DNA of 64,000 nucleotides from Brevibacterium spongiae (GTDB lineage: Bacteria; Actinomycetota; Actinomycetes; Actinomycetales; Brevibacteriaceae): the NCBI RefSeq assembly GCF_026168515.1, contig NZ_CP093443.1, positions 1,054,001 to 1,118,000 on the forward strand, written 5' to 3'. Below, one piece after another: positions 10,275 through 20,360 of this stretch; the first letter of the stretch is position 1; each line of letters starts with the position of its first letter. A program made the translations under genes and the position numbers. The notes under the pieces were generated by a model. It was given only the letters and a program-made list of their open reading frames with translations. It was not told the DNA's origin and made no database searches.

Positions 10275-10442
10275 ATGGTCGCAGGAAAACAGCAGTTCAA
10301 CATCTGGCTTCCGCCGGACTTGGTCAAACGGGTCAAGCACGCCTCAGTCGATGCGGAGGTTTCGCTCTCCGTCTTTGTCGAGGAGGCCATCGAAGGTCAT
10401 CTCGCACGCCTTGCCGACGATGACGAAGGGAGTTCTTCATGA
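10275..10442 (+). CDS. Small ribbon-helix-helix (CopG/Arc-like) DNA-binding protein
   Basis: 55 residues. The N-terminus QFNIWLPPDLVKRVK gives the beta strand plus first helix, and SLSVFVEEAIEGHL the second helix, the exact pattern of CopG/Arc/MetJ-type ribbon-helix-helix repressors. The ATG is placed by the -10 box seven bases upstream and by the 4-base ATGA overlap with the following VOC gene. It lacks a toxin partner, so it is more likely the repressor of this three-gene operon (VOC protein and MFS pump) than an antitoxin. Easily missed because of its length. Confidence 0.75.
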   Translation: MVAGKQQFNIWLPPDLVKRVKHASVDAEVSLSVFVEEAIEGHLARLADDDEGSSS

Positions 10443-10786
10443 GGATAATGCCGATTCGGTACAGCAAGAATGTGGAAGCCACCGTTGCCTTCTACCGTGC
10501 ATTGGGCCTGTCGCCAGGAGATTCGTCTCGACCCGGCAACTGGGTTGAGATGCCTGCCGAAGCCGGAATGCTGGGAATTCATGCGGCTCCGGCCGAGGAC
10601 GCCGGAAGCTGCGAAATTGCGTTCGAAACCGACGAATCGCTGGAAGATGTCTCCGCGCGGATGCTGAGCGCTGGATTCGAAGCTGGACCGGTTGTCGATG
10701 AGAACTATGGACAATCACTTCGACTGCGCGATCCGGATGGCGTCGGGGTCCAGATCAACAGATACGATCGCGAGCTGTATACGTAG
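10439..10786 (+). CDS. VOC family (glyoxalase/bleomycin resistance fold) protein
   Basis: 115 residues with the beta-alpha-beta-beta-beta repeats of the vicinal oxygen chelate fold. The N-terminal RYSKNVEATVAFYRALGL and the C-terminal LRDPDGVGVQINRYDRE are typical of bleomycin-resistance-like and glyoxalase-like members. Several such proteins bind drugs rather than catalyse, and the association with an MFS pump gene overlapping by one base and an upstream RHH regulator points to a detoxification or resistance cassette. Base composition is visibly poorer in G+C than the flanking genes. Ligand unknown. Confidence 0.8.
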   Translation: MRIMPIRYSKNVEATVAFYRALGLSPGDSSRPGNWVEMPAEAGMLGIHAAPAEDAGSCEIAFETDESLEDVSARMLSAGFEAGPVVDENYGQSLRLRDPDGVGVQINRYDRELYT

Positions 10787-12090
10787 TGGTCGACAAGGGG
10801 CCGAAGCGCAACAGTGCAGCTGCGCTGGCAGTGGGCATCGTCGTCGTGGAATTCGCGGCCGCCGTATCGCGATTCGTCGCTTCGACTCTGCTCCCGGTGA
10901 TCGCCCCGGATCTCGAAGCACGTGGACAGCTGGCACTGCTGCTCGCAGGTTCCAGCTTGGGGCTGTTCGTTGCGATACCTCTGACCGGACCGGCATTGCG
11001 AAAGTGGGGAGCGAGAGGAACTCTCGGCGTCGGGGTTGCAGGATATCTTGTCGGCTTGATCGTCTCAGCGACAGCGCTGGTGGGGTGGGTTTTCGCCGTT
11101 GGTCAATTCATCAGCGGCTCGGCTGGGGGACTGCTTGCTCTGTTCGGTTTCAGCGCCGCAATCAAACATCTCGATGACTCAACACGAGCGAGAGTCATCG
11201 CCATCTCCGCATCGATGTGGATTCTTCCTGCCCTGATCGGACCTGTGGCCACCCTGGGGATGGAACATCTGATCGGATGGCGGTGGGCATTGTTGGTTCC
11301 GGTCCCAGCTGTTCTGCTTGGTCGGCTGCTGATCGTCAGGGCGGTGAAGGATGATGATCTGGGGCCAACCTCGAAACGACCTATCGGACGGATGCTGCTG
11401 ATTCCCATCGGTGCGGCCGGCGTGATGTTTGGTGCTGAACATCTGGTGATTTCAATGTTCGGAGTCGCCGTGTCTGCAGTCGGCCTGCTAGCGGTCATGC
11501 CTCGCGGAACCATGCGACTGAACCGGGGAGTGCCCTCAGCATTGATCGCCATGTTGCTGTTCGGACTGGGGTACTTCGGTGCAGACAGTCTCATTACCAT
11601 TCTGCTGACGGACGGTTTCGGTGTGAGTTTGGGCAAGGCTGCCATCGTGCTCAGTGCGGCGCCGATCGCCTGGGGGCTGACCAGTCTGATCCAAGCCGGT
11701 TTAGGGTTCGGCGGCAGTTCTCCCTTGTTGCCGCAGATTGGTTTGGCGCTCGCCGGAATTTCGGTGCTCACCCTGGCAATCGGCCTCGAATACTGGCCCT
11801 CGTATTCCTTGGCTATTGTTGCATGGGCACTCTCCGGGGTGGGAGTGGGACTGGCGTACCCACCTCTGTACGTGTTGGCCAGTAAGCCTCAGGCGGACGG
11901 AGTGGGGCCGAGCGAGCTCGCCGTCGCAGTAGTCACCGCCGAAGACTTCGGGGGATTGATGGGAAGGGCAGTAGGCGGTGCAATCAGTTCATTTGGCGGC
12001 GATTCTGGCCTCACTGTTGCCTACGCTCTGTTTGCGGCTTCTCTTATTGGGGCAGTTGCAGTGACAGGGCGGACCAAGACCGCGTCCTGA
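10786..12090 (+). CDS. MFS transporter
   Basis: 434 residues, twelve predicted membrane helices, with the loop 2-3 motif A region reduced to GPALRKWGARGTLG. The GTG start shares its first base with the TAG stop of the VOC gene, so the two are translationally coupled. The family exports or imports small molecules with a proton gradient; with the VOC and RHH genes, a drug or metabolite exporter is most likely. Codons ending in A or T (gga, ttg, cga) are more common here than in neighbouring genes, consistent with horizontal acquisition. Substrate unknown. Confidence 0.82.
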   Translation: MVDKGPKRNSAAALAVGIVVVEFAAAVSRFVASTLLPVIAPDLEARGQLALLLAGSSLGLFVAIPLTGPALRKWGARGTLGVGVAGYLVGLIVSATALVGWVFAVGQFISGSAGGLLALFGFSAAIKHLDDSTRARVIAISASMWILPALIGPVATLGMEHLIGWRWALLVPVPAVLLGRLLIVRAVKDDDLGPTSKRPIGRMLLIPIGAAGVMFGAEHLVISMFGVAVSAVGLLAVMPRGTMRLNRGVPSALIAMLLFGLGYFGADSLITILLTDGFGVSLGKAAIVLSAAPIAWGLTSLIQAGLGFGGSSPLLPQIGLALAGISVLTLAIGLEYWPSYSLAIVAWALSGVGVGLAYPPLYVLASKPQADGVGPSELAVAVVTAEDFGGLMGRAVGGAISSFGGDSGLTVAYALFAASLIGAVAVTGRTKTAS

Positions 12091-12093
12091 ATG

Positions 12094-12315
12094 TCAGCCC
12101 TGGTCGTCGTGGTCGCCTGCGTCGAAGCGGGTGACGAGGGCGTGGATGATGAGCTTGACGATGAAGTACGCCGCGAAATAGGCGACGGCACCGAAGACCA
12201 GGGTGATGAGCAGGTTCCCATCGCCGCCGAGGCGGGGCAGCGTGATGAACACAGCCGCAGTGATCGCCGCGAGATACGGGATCAGACGGAGGACGGGGGA
12301 CTCGGGTTCGCTCAT
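12094..12315 (-). CDS. Small membrane protein, unknown function
   Basis: 73 residues with two hydrophobic segments (LIPYLAAITAAVFITL and LLITLVFGAVAYFAAYFIVKLIIHAL) and an acidic tail (DAGDHDDQG). I do not recognise a family. The start is supported by TAGACT seven bases upstream of the ATG on the minus strand, a leaderless arrangement. Convergent with the MFS gene and divergent from a GNAT gene; no functional hint from context. Confidence 0.65.
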   Translation of the reverse strand: MSEPESPVLRLIPYLAAITAAVFITLPRLGGDGNLLITLVFGAVAYFAAYFIVKLIIHALVTRFDAGDHDDQG

Positions 12316-12376
12316 AGTGGCGAGTCTAGCAACGGGCGGGGTATCGGCGAGCCGTCTTTGCGTTTAGGATGTGCTG

Positions 12377-12883
12377 ATGACTCAGACCGAATGGACGGCG
12401 CACCGCGACGAGGTGGTCCCCGAGGATGTCGAGCGATTGCTGGCAACCGTGCCGGAATGGTTCGGCCGGCCCGAGTCGAATGCTGAATACATCGGCGATG
12501 CACGCACCATGGAGACGTGGACGGTGCGCGATGACGATGACCGGGTCGCCGGCGTCACGCTGGTGACGCACCATTTCCCGCAGACCAGCGAGATCCACTT
12601 CACCGTCGTCGACCGCTCTTTCCACGGTAGGGGAGTCGGGACTGCGATGGTCGAGGCGATCTGCGCCGACCTCCGGACTCGCGGGGTGCGATTGCTGGAA
12701 GTGAAGACCCTCGGGCCGTCGAAGGTCGATGAGAACTATGCCCGCACCCGTCACTTCTACGAGAAGATGGGCTTCCTGCCGCTGGAGGAGACCGCCCTGT
12801 GGGGAGCGGACACGCCTTGCCTGATCATGGTGAAGCCCGTGGCACACCCTGCTCTGGACGATCAGGGGACGAGGGGCGGTTGA
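12377..12883 (+). CDS. GNAT family N-acetyltransferase
   Basis: 168 residues. The acetyl-CoA-binding motif A is HGRGVGTAMVEAICADL (pattern R/Q-x-x-G-x-G/A), followed by the substrate-facing ARTRHFYEKMGFLPL region typical of GNAT proteins. ATG 12377 is preferred over GTG 12371 because TAGGAT (12365-12370) ends six bases before it, giving a leaderless start. The TGA overlaps the next gene (TGATG), which is a second, broken GNAT gene. Acceptor substrate unknown. Confidence 0.82.
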   Translation: MTQTEWTAHRDEVVPEDVERLLATVPEWFGRPESNAEYIGDARTMETWTVRDDDDRVAGVTLVTHHFPQTSEIHFTVVDRSFHGRGVGTAMVEAICADLRTRGVRLLEVKTLGPSKVDENYARTRHFYEKMGFLPLEETALWGADTPCLIMVKPVAHPALDDQGTRGG

Positions 12884-13445
12884 TGCCCACGCCTCATCGG
12901 TTGCCTCCGTGGCCTGCGACTGACCCGGAATTCGGCGCGATCAGATTGCGGCGCGTGGAGCTTCGTGACTCTGCAATGGCCCGTGAACTGTCGACCGATC
13001 CGTACGTGCCGCTGACGGGAACTCTGCCCGGGCACGCCAACCGCGCGGAAGCTGAGTCCTGGGTTCGGAGACAACAGGGCGTCACGCCGAAGGGCGGGGG
13101 TTCTCGTTCACGATCGCGAGGATTTTCGACGATGAGGCAGTCGGCCATTGCTGCCTGTGGCTCAAGGACTACGCCCACGGCCGGGCCAGTGCAGGTTATG
13201 CGATCGCGCCCTCGTCGCGAAAACGCGGATACGCCGCTGATGCTCTCATCGCACTGACGGAATTCGCCTGGACGCTGCCCGGGTTGAGTCGAGTCGAACT
13301 CTTCATCGAACCGGGAAACACCGGATCTCTGCGGACCGCTGACAGAGCAGCATATGTACGTGAACGAGTGCTCGCCGAACATCAGGAGATCGGCGGCATC
13401 CGACGAGACATGGTGCTCTTCACGGCCGTTCGGCCAACCAGTTGA
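12883..13445 (+). pseudogene. RimJ/RimL-type GNAT acetyltransferase, frameshifted
   Basis: The gene begins well (FGAIRLRRVELRDSAMARELSTD, then WVRRQQG) but the matching continuation RHAEGRGFSFTIARIF and GYAIAPSSRKRGYAADALIALTEFAW, the acetyl-CoA-binding part, lies in the -1 frame from about 13080 and runs to TGA 13443-13445. One missing base, probably a G in the agggc run at 13076-13080, explains it; restoring it gives a protein of about 187 residues. The original frame instead runs into arginine/serine-rich nonsense to 13257. It is either a real inactivating deletion or a sequence error. Start overlaps the stop of the preceding GNAT gene. Confidence 0.8.
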
Positions 13446-13456
13446 ATCCGCGCTCG

Positions 13457-14095
13457 TCAGAATTCCTGCACCATCGTCTGCTGATGCACTCGGCCGCCCT
13501 GCCAACGGATGCCGGGAACCGTCGGGGTCGCACCGTGCCTGCGGAAGCCCGAGCGCTCGAAGAAATTCACCGCTCCGCGATTCTCGACGATGGTCTGCAG
13601 ATGGCATCCGGGAACACTCTGGTCCCGCAGTCGTTCGATCCACGCCTCCATGAGTGCGGCCCCGGCCCCAGTTCCGCGTGACTCGGGGCCGACATTGATG
13701 TGCAGATGAGCCGGCCAACGGGGGTCGATGAGTTCGCCGGCCGTGGGGAGGTGGCGCAGCCGATCGCGTACAACGTCCACCGCACTGCGTGCAAAGAAGG
13801 CCGCCGAGGATGGTCTGCGCATGATTCGTCGAGCCGAAATGGCATCACCGATGAGCTTGTCTTCGCGAGGAAACGCTGCGGTGTCGAGGCATCCGGCCAA
13901 GTATCCGACCGGTCCCGACCGCTCCCACGCGAGTAGGACCGATGCAGGGTCGTGGCGAAGATACGGAGTCAGATAGACATCGGCCTCGGACTCAGGATCT
14001 CCCCACAGCGTACCTGTGGGCGAGCCCTCTCCTGCTCGCGCGAAGAGCGCACCGAGCGCTTCGCTATCAGCCGGATCGTAAGGCCTGATGTCCAC
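13457..14095 (-). CDS. GNAT family N-acetyltransferase
   Basis: 212 residues from a GTG start. The C-terminal half holds motif A (NVGPESRGTGAGAALMEAWIERL) and the downstream GAVNFFERSGFRRHG, giving a confident GNAT fold; the N-terminal IRPYDPADSEALGALFARAGEG is the usual first strand and helix. It ends twelve bases from the converging frameshifted GNAT gene, so three acetyltransferase genes of different subtypes cluster in 1.7 kb. Substrate unknown. Confidence 0.8.
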   Translation of the reverse strand: MDIRPYDPADSEALGALFARAGEGSPTGTLWGDPESEADVYLTPYLRHDPASVLLAWERSGPVGYLAGCLDTAAFPREDKLIGDAISARRIMRRPSSAAFFARSAVDVVRDRLRHLPTAGELIDPRWPAHLHINVGPESRGTGAGAALMEAWIERLRDQSVPGCHLQTIVENRGAVNFFERSGFRRHGATPTVPGIRWQGGRVHQQTMVQEF

Positions 14096-14308
14096 GTCGA
14101 CATTCTCTCAGATTCCCGCTGACGATATGAGACTTCTCGCCGGAGATCTGTCACCTGCGAACTCCCTCAACAGCTATTGTCCGCTCCTCGTTTCCGGCTT
14201 AGGGTGAGAGGACACGGACACATCCGCTCCGAGTCGGTCACGAAAGCCCGGCGCAGCGTGTGAAACCGCACGTGAGGTGGGGTGGATGGACGCACACGAA
14301 GGAGTGTC

Positions 14309-15831
<1,523 letters not shown>

Positions 15832-15832
<1 letters not shown>

Positions 15833-16251
15833 TGAGTGATTTAGCCGAAACAGCCGCTCTCGAATCGACACCGATGATCGAGGGCGAAGAGAAATCGCGG
15901 GTGGCGATGACTCAGGCCACCGTCGACCTGCTGACAAGCCTCGTCGACAAGCACGGACAGCTCATGTTCCACCAGTCCGGCGGCTGCTGTGACGGCTCGT
16001 CGCCGATGTGCTTCCCCGAAGGCGACTTCCTCACTTCGGAGGCCGACGTGCTGCTCGGACACTTCGAACTGCCCGTCGACGATTCAGAGAAGGCCGGTCT
16101 GGACTTCTGGATGTCGGTCGAGCAGTTCGAGTATTGGAAGCACACGCATCTGACCATCGATGTGGTTCCGGGCCGGGGCAGCGGCTTCAGCGTCGAATCA
16201 CCGACGGGCAACCGCTTCATCATCCGCTCGACGCTCATGGACGTCGCCTGA
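15832..16251 (+). CDS. DUF779 protein, partner of aldehyde dehydrogenase
   Basis: 139 residues of the DUF779 family. The signature is the cysteine cluster QSGGCCDGSSPMC near residues 48-60, followed by GDFLTSEADVLLG and the C-terminal GSGFSVESPTGNRF(I/L)IRS. Function is unknown, but this family repeatedly sits directly behind AldB/ExaC-type aldehyde dehydrogenases or alcohol dehydrogenases, as here with a one-base stop/start overlap. The cysteines may bind metal or act in redox or maturation chemistry; that is a guess. Confidence 0.88.
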
Positions 16252-16266
16252 GCCGAGGCGACTGGC

Positions 16267-17592
16267 CTACTTCAGCACTTCGGGTTCGCCGAGCGAGAGC
16301 ATGAGCCGGTTCGCCCAGTTGAAGAAGGCGGCACAGCTGAGGGCGTCGATGATGTCCCCGTCATCCAGACCGGCCTCCCGCAGCGCCTTCACATGCTTGG
16401 CTCCGAAGGTCTGCGGGGTCAAGGTGAGCGCGACCGAGGCGTCGACGACGGCGTCCCACACCGCATCGCCGAGGCGGGACTCTGAGCCGATGCCCTCGTC
16501 GAGGAGGCGCTGCACGAGGTCGCGTCGGCCGGATTCCTCGGTGGCCCGGTCGGCGTGGACCGAGGCGCAGAACAGGCACCCGTTGAGGCGGGAGGCCGCT
16601 GTCGCCGCGAGTTCGCGTTCGGCCCGGCCGAGCCCGTCGGTGGTGTTGAAGAAGATGTCGAAGTCTGTCAGGGTCCGAGCCTTGAGCGCGGCGGGATCGC
16701 GTGCGAGCAGCCGGAAGTAGGGGTTCTTCGCTCGTCCCGCCTCGATGAGCGCATGCCGTTGGGCCTCGCTGAGGTCCGCCTCGGCGACGGGCGCGATCCA
16801 CGGCACCCATCCGAGTCCGCCCTGCTGGAACAGCGCGGGGCGGTTGAGGCTCGGATACGTCTTCACCCGATCCCCGACGGCTCGCAGTGCCTGTTCCGCT
16901 CTCGCCGAGGTGGGGCCGGAGTCCGCGTCGCCCGCGGACTGACCGGGTTCGTCCGCGGACCGAGCGGACTCATCCGCGGACAGGCCCGTCGTCGGTGCCG
17001 CCGCGGTGAGCGCGGCGAGACCCGTGCTGATGCGGATCTGGAAATTGAGGAACGATACGAGTTGGGCAAGGGTGACGATGTCGTCCTCGTCCCATCCCGC
17101 TTCGAGCAGCAGCGCCAGATGACCGGGGCGGCTGTCGCGCGGATGGAGCACGAGCAGATGCGTGAACGCGAGTCCGGCCACGAGCTTCTCGCCGAGGCGC
17201 TCTGCCGTCTCCTTCGAGGCGTCGAACCAGGGTCCGGGAACGTTCTCGCCGGCCAGAGCCGCGGACTCGAAGATCCCGTAGGGACCGGAATCTGGGGCCG
17301 CGGGTGCTGTCGCCTCGTCGAGGAGTTCGGCGACAGCCCAGGACACGGATTCGTCTTCGTCGCGCAGCAGGTCGCGGTAGAACTCTTCGGCGCGCGGAGC
17401 ACCGAGCAGGCCTGCGGTGAAGGCGGCGACTGCGTAGCGGTCGCGGAAACTCACTCCGGCAGGATCAGCGGGTTCGAGCAGTGCTTCGAAGCTCAGCTGC
17501 GCATTCTCCTTGGCCTGCGCACGGTGGTCGCGCAAGCTGTCGAGGGGATCCTGCGCAGCGATTCCGGCGAGGAGGTTGATGATATCGGCCAT
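16267..17592 (-). CDS. Double AhpD/CMD-domain protein (Avi_7170-Avi_7169 type fusion)
   Basis: 441 residues made of two AhpD/carboxymuconolactone-decarboxylase-like halves joined by a variable linker rich in DES/DEP (about residues 195-225). The C-terminal half keeps the redox motif NGCLFCASVHADR (CxxCxxxH, about residue 338); the N-terminal half lacks the cysteines. The order matches the TIGR04029 (CMD, Avi_7170) and TIGR04030 (alkylhydroperoxidase, Avi_7169) families, which are known to co-occur with the luciferase-like monooxygenase and ABC genes found immediately upstream here. It is the last gene of the six-gene minus-strand operon. The role may be peroxide or organic-intermediate reduction in that pathway. 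Confidence 0.82.
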   Translation of the reverse strand: MADIINLLAGIAAQDPLDSLRDHRAQAKENAQLSFEALLEPADPAGVSFRDRYAVAAFTAGLLGAPRAEEFYRDLLRDEDESVSWAVAELLDEATAPAAPDSGPYGIFESAALAGENVPGPWFDASKETAERLGEKLVAGLAFTHLLVLHPRDSRPGHLALLLEAGWDEDDIVTLAQLVSFLNFQIRISTGLAALTAAAPTTGLSADESARSADEPGQSAGDADSGPTSARAEQALRAVGDRVKTYPSLNRPALFQQGGLGWVPWIAPVAEADLSEAQRHALIEAGRAKNPYFRLLARDPAALKARTLTDFDIFFNTTDGLGRAERELAATAASRLNGCLFCASVHADRATEESGRRDLVQRLLDEGIGSESRLGDAVWDAVVDASVALTLTPQTFGAKHVKALREAGLDDGDIIDALSCAAFFNWANRLMLSLGEPEVLK

Positions 17593-17593
17593 C

Positions 17594-18661
17594 TCAGTGC
17601 ACCCGCTCCGTGGTCACGGCGAACCCGAGTGCCGGGGCCACCTCGGTGGCGAGCAGTTCGATCGACCGCAGAGCGGTCTCGTTGCTCGCCGGCACCGAAT
17701 GCACTTGGAAGCTGACGTCCGTGGCCCGGTCGAGCACCCGGTCATGGCGCAGCCGTTCGCTGACCTGTTCGGGCGTGCCGAGAAAGGTGTCGGTGGCGTC
17801 GAGGAGTTCGTCGAGGCTGAGCCCGGAGGTGTCATAGCCGACGAGGCGGTCGGCCTCGGCCCGCAGCGCCGGTTCCGTGATCTCCCGCAGCTGCGGCAGG
17901 TCTGCGGCATCGGCGACCACGGCGGTCCGCGAAGCGAGGATGCGCGGCTCGGCTCCGCTCGGAAGCTGAGAGAGATAGGTGTCGATGACCGGCAGCTGCA
18001 CCTCGTCGAGACGCGCCGCCGGGTTGTCCTTGGGACGCGGCTGCGTGCGGGAGAGCATGAGTCCGTCCCCGGCGGCACCGGCCGCGCCGGCTCCGCCCGA
18101 GGAGAACGTCGCCTGCCACAGACGCCGGTCAAGACTCGGGCGTCCAGCGTCCGGAGCGGGGTAGAGGCGGTGGTCGGTGGGCAGTGCCTCACCGGTGAAG
18201 AGTGTGCGCAGGGTCGCGAGGTTCTCGGCGAAGACCTCCCGACGGTCATCGAAGCTCGTGCCGAAGGCGGGGAAGGACTTCGGGTTGCCGCCCGAACCCA
18301 GTCCGATCTCGAGGCGACCCGCGGAGAGCTCGTCGAGTACGGCGGCGTCCTCGGCCACCCGCACCGCGTTCTCCATCGGCAAGGTGATGATCGCGGTGCC
18401 GAGGCTGATCTGCCGAGTGCGGGCGGCGGCATGGGAGAGGAAGACAAGCGGGGAGGGCAGCCCGCCCTCAGCGGCGGAGAAGTGGTGTTGGGCGACCCAG
18501 GCGGAATGGAAGCCGAACTCCTCGGCAGCTTCGATCTGTTCGAGGGCGAAGCGGTAGCGCTGCGCTGCCGGGGCGTCCTCGAGCAGACGGGTGAAGAATC
18601 CGAGCTTCGGCCCGGTGGTCTGAGAGACGGTGGCCTGAGAACCGGTGGCAGGTGAGGTCAT
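17594..18661 (-). CDS. FMN-dependent luciferase-like monooxygenase, KPN_01858 type
   Basis: 355 residues of the bacterial luciferase-like (LLM) TIM-barrel family, which uses reduced FMN and O2. Diagnostic stretches are GFHSAWVAQHHFS, LGTAIITLPMENAVRVAEDAAVLDELSAGR and EIGLGSGGNP. The arrangement beside an AhpD-like gene and a peptide-type ABC importer matches the KPN_01858 subgroup (TIGR04027). ATG 18661 is chosen; the frame upstream is low-complexity. It lies one base from the next gene in the operon. Substrate is not known; organosulfur or other small organic molecules imported by the ABC system are plausible. Confidence 0.85.
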   Translation of the reverse strand: MTSPATGSQATVSQTTGPKLGFFTRLLEDAPAAQRYRFALEQIEAAEEFGFHSAWVAQHHFSAAEGGLPSPLVFLSHAAARTRQISLGTAIITLPMENAVRVAEDAAVLDELSAGRLEIGLGSGGNPKSFPAFGTSFDDRREVFAENLATLRTLFTGEALPTDHRLYPAPDAGRPSLDRRLWQATFSSGGAGAAGAAGDGLMLSRTQPRPKDNPAARLDEVQLPVIDTYLSQLPSGAEPRILASRTAVVADAADLPQLREITEPALRAEADRLVGYDTSGLSLDELLDATDTFLGTPEQVSERLRHDRVLDRATDVSFQVHSVPASNETALRSIELLATEVAPALGFAVTTERVH

Positions 18662-18665
18662 GGTG

Positions 18666-20360
18666 TCAGCTTTCTGCTGCTGCGGTGAGCAGGGTCGGAG
18701 TGGCTGGTCGACTGTTCGCAGGCGCGGTATCCGGCGACAGCGTCGCGGGACGGGGAATCGCCTCGAGCAGGGTGCGCGTATAGGCAGAGCGGGGGTGGGT
18801 GAAGATCTCTTCGGTCTCACCGTCATCCACCAGGTGCCCGCGCGACATCACCGACACCGTATCAGCGATCTGGCGGACGACGGCGAGGTCGTGGGTGATG
18901 AAGACATAGGTCAGTCCGAGTTCTGACTGCAGCTGGTCGAGCAGGGTCAGGATCTGCGCCTGCACGGTCACGTCGAGGGCTGAGACCGCTTCGTCGAAGA
19001 CAACGAGTTCGGGTTCGACGATGAGGGCACGGGCGATCGCGACCCGCTGCAGCTGCCCGCCGGAGAGTTCGGCCGGTCGTCGGTCGAGGAAATCGTTCGG
19101 CAGCGCCACCCGATCCATTGCTTCGGCGACGAGCCGCGGGCGGGAGGCCCGGTCGCCGAGGCGGAAGTTGCGCAGCGGTTCGGTCAGGGTCGAGCGGATC
19201 GAATGCTTGGGATCGAGTGCGGAGAAGGGGTTCTGATGCACGAGCTGGACTGTGCGGCGGAACTCTCGCAGCTGCTGTCGGGACGGACGACCGCGGCCGA
19301 GTTCAGCGGCATCGAAATCACCGATGCGCACCTTCCCGGACTGAGGTGTGAGGAAGCCGGTCAGCGCCTTGCCCGTCGTCGTCTTGCCCGAACCCGATTC
19401 GCCGACGAGGCCGTGAGTGGTCCCGCGCGACACGGTGAAGTCGACACCCTCGATACCCGTGATCTGATCCCCGGCGCGGTCGAAGATGTGGGTGAGGGCC
19501 TCGACGGAGACGAACGGATCTGTGGAGTCTCCGGCCGCCTCGGCGCGGGGAGCACGCGTCTTCGTCTGCAGCGCGGGGGCGTCGGAGATGAGGCGGGAGG
19601 TGTAGTCGGTGGCCGGATGGGAGAAGATGCGGCCGGCCGGACCCGATTCGACGATGCGTCCGCCCTGCATGACCACGACCTCGTCGGCGCGCTCGCCGGC
19701 CACAGCGAGGTCGTGGGTGATGAAGAGGATGCCCATCCCGGTCTCGGCGCGCAGTTCGTCGAGGAGGTCGAGGACCTGCTTCTGCACGGTCACGTCGAGT
19801 GCGGAGGTCGGTTCGTCGGCGATGAGCAGGCGCGGACGCAGCGCGATGGCCGCGGCGATGAGCACCCGCTGCCGCATTCCGCCGGAGAGCTCGTGCGGGA
19901 ACTGGTCGGCCCGCTTCTCCGGCTGGTCGATGCCGACCCTCTCCAGAAGCTCGATGACCTGGGCGCGAGCCTCGGTGCGGTTCGCGCGACGATGGATGCG
20001 CAGCGCCTCGGCGACGGATCTGCCCACGGTCTGCAGCGGGTTGAGCGATGATCCCGGGTCCTGCGGGACATAGCCGATCTGAGCACCGCGCACACCGCGC
20101 CACCCCGAGGTCCCCAAGGACGCGAGATCGAGTTCGCCGAGGCGGATCTGCCCGGCCGTGACCTGCGCGGATGAAGGGAGGAGACCGATGACGGCGTTCG
20201 CCGTCGTCGACTTCCCCGACCCGGATTCGCCGACCACGGCGGTCATCGAACCGGGGCGGACCGCGAGGTCGAGCTCGCTCACGGCGGGCACGGACGCGCC
20301 GCCTCGGTGAGTGTATTCAACGGAGAGGCCGTCGATGCGCAGCAGCGAGGACGCGGTCAT
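18666..20360 (-). CDS. ABC transporter ATP-binding protein with two ATPase domains (Dpp/Opp type)
   Basis: 564 residues, two complete ABC ATPases in one chain. Domain 1: Walker A GESGSGKST (about residue 42), signature LSGGMRQRV, Walker B LLIADEPTSALD. Domain 2: Walker A GESGSGKTT (about residue 314), signature LSGGQLQRV, Walker B LVVFDEAVSALD (DEA instead of DEP). This is the fused DppD-DppF layout of peptide/nickel/glutathione-type importers. The ATG overlaps the upstream permease stop (ATGA). It energises the two permeases encoded upstream in the same operon. Confidence 0.92.
   Translation of the reverse strand: MTASSLLRIDGLSVEYTHRGGASVPAVSELDLAVRPGSMTAVVGESGSGKSTTANAVIGLLPSSAQVTAGQIRLGELDLASLGTSGWRGVRGAQIGYVPQDPGSSLNPLQTVGRSVAEALRIHRRANRTEARAQVIELLERVGIDQPEKRADQFPHELSGGMRQRVLIAAAIALRPRLLIADEPTSALDVTVQKQVLDLLDELRAETGMGILFITHDLAVAGERADEVVVMQGGRIVESGPAGRIFSHPATDYTSRLISDAPALQTKTRAPRAEAAGDSTDPFVSVEALTHIFDRAGDQITGIEGVDFTVSRGTTHGLVGESGSGKTTTGKALTGFLTPQSGKVRIGDFDAAELGRGRPSRQQLREFRRTVQLVHQNPFSALDPKHSIRSTLTEPLRNFRLGDRASRPRLVAEAMDRVALPNDFLDRRPAELSGGQLQRVAIARALIVEPELVVFDEAVSALDVTVQAQILTLLDQLQSELGLTYVFITHDLAVVRQIADTVSVMSRGHLVDDGETEEIFTHPRSAYTRTLLEAIPRPATLSPDTAPANSRPATPTLLTAAAES

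Noticed and set aside
10275..10786. Toxin-antitoxin pair
   Set aside because: The RHH protein could be an antitoxin, but the adjacent gene is a VOC-fold protein and the third an MFS pump, not a toxin family.
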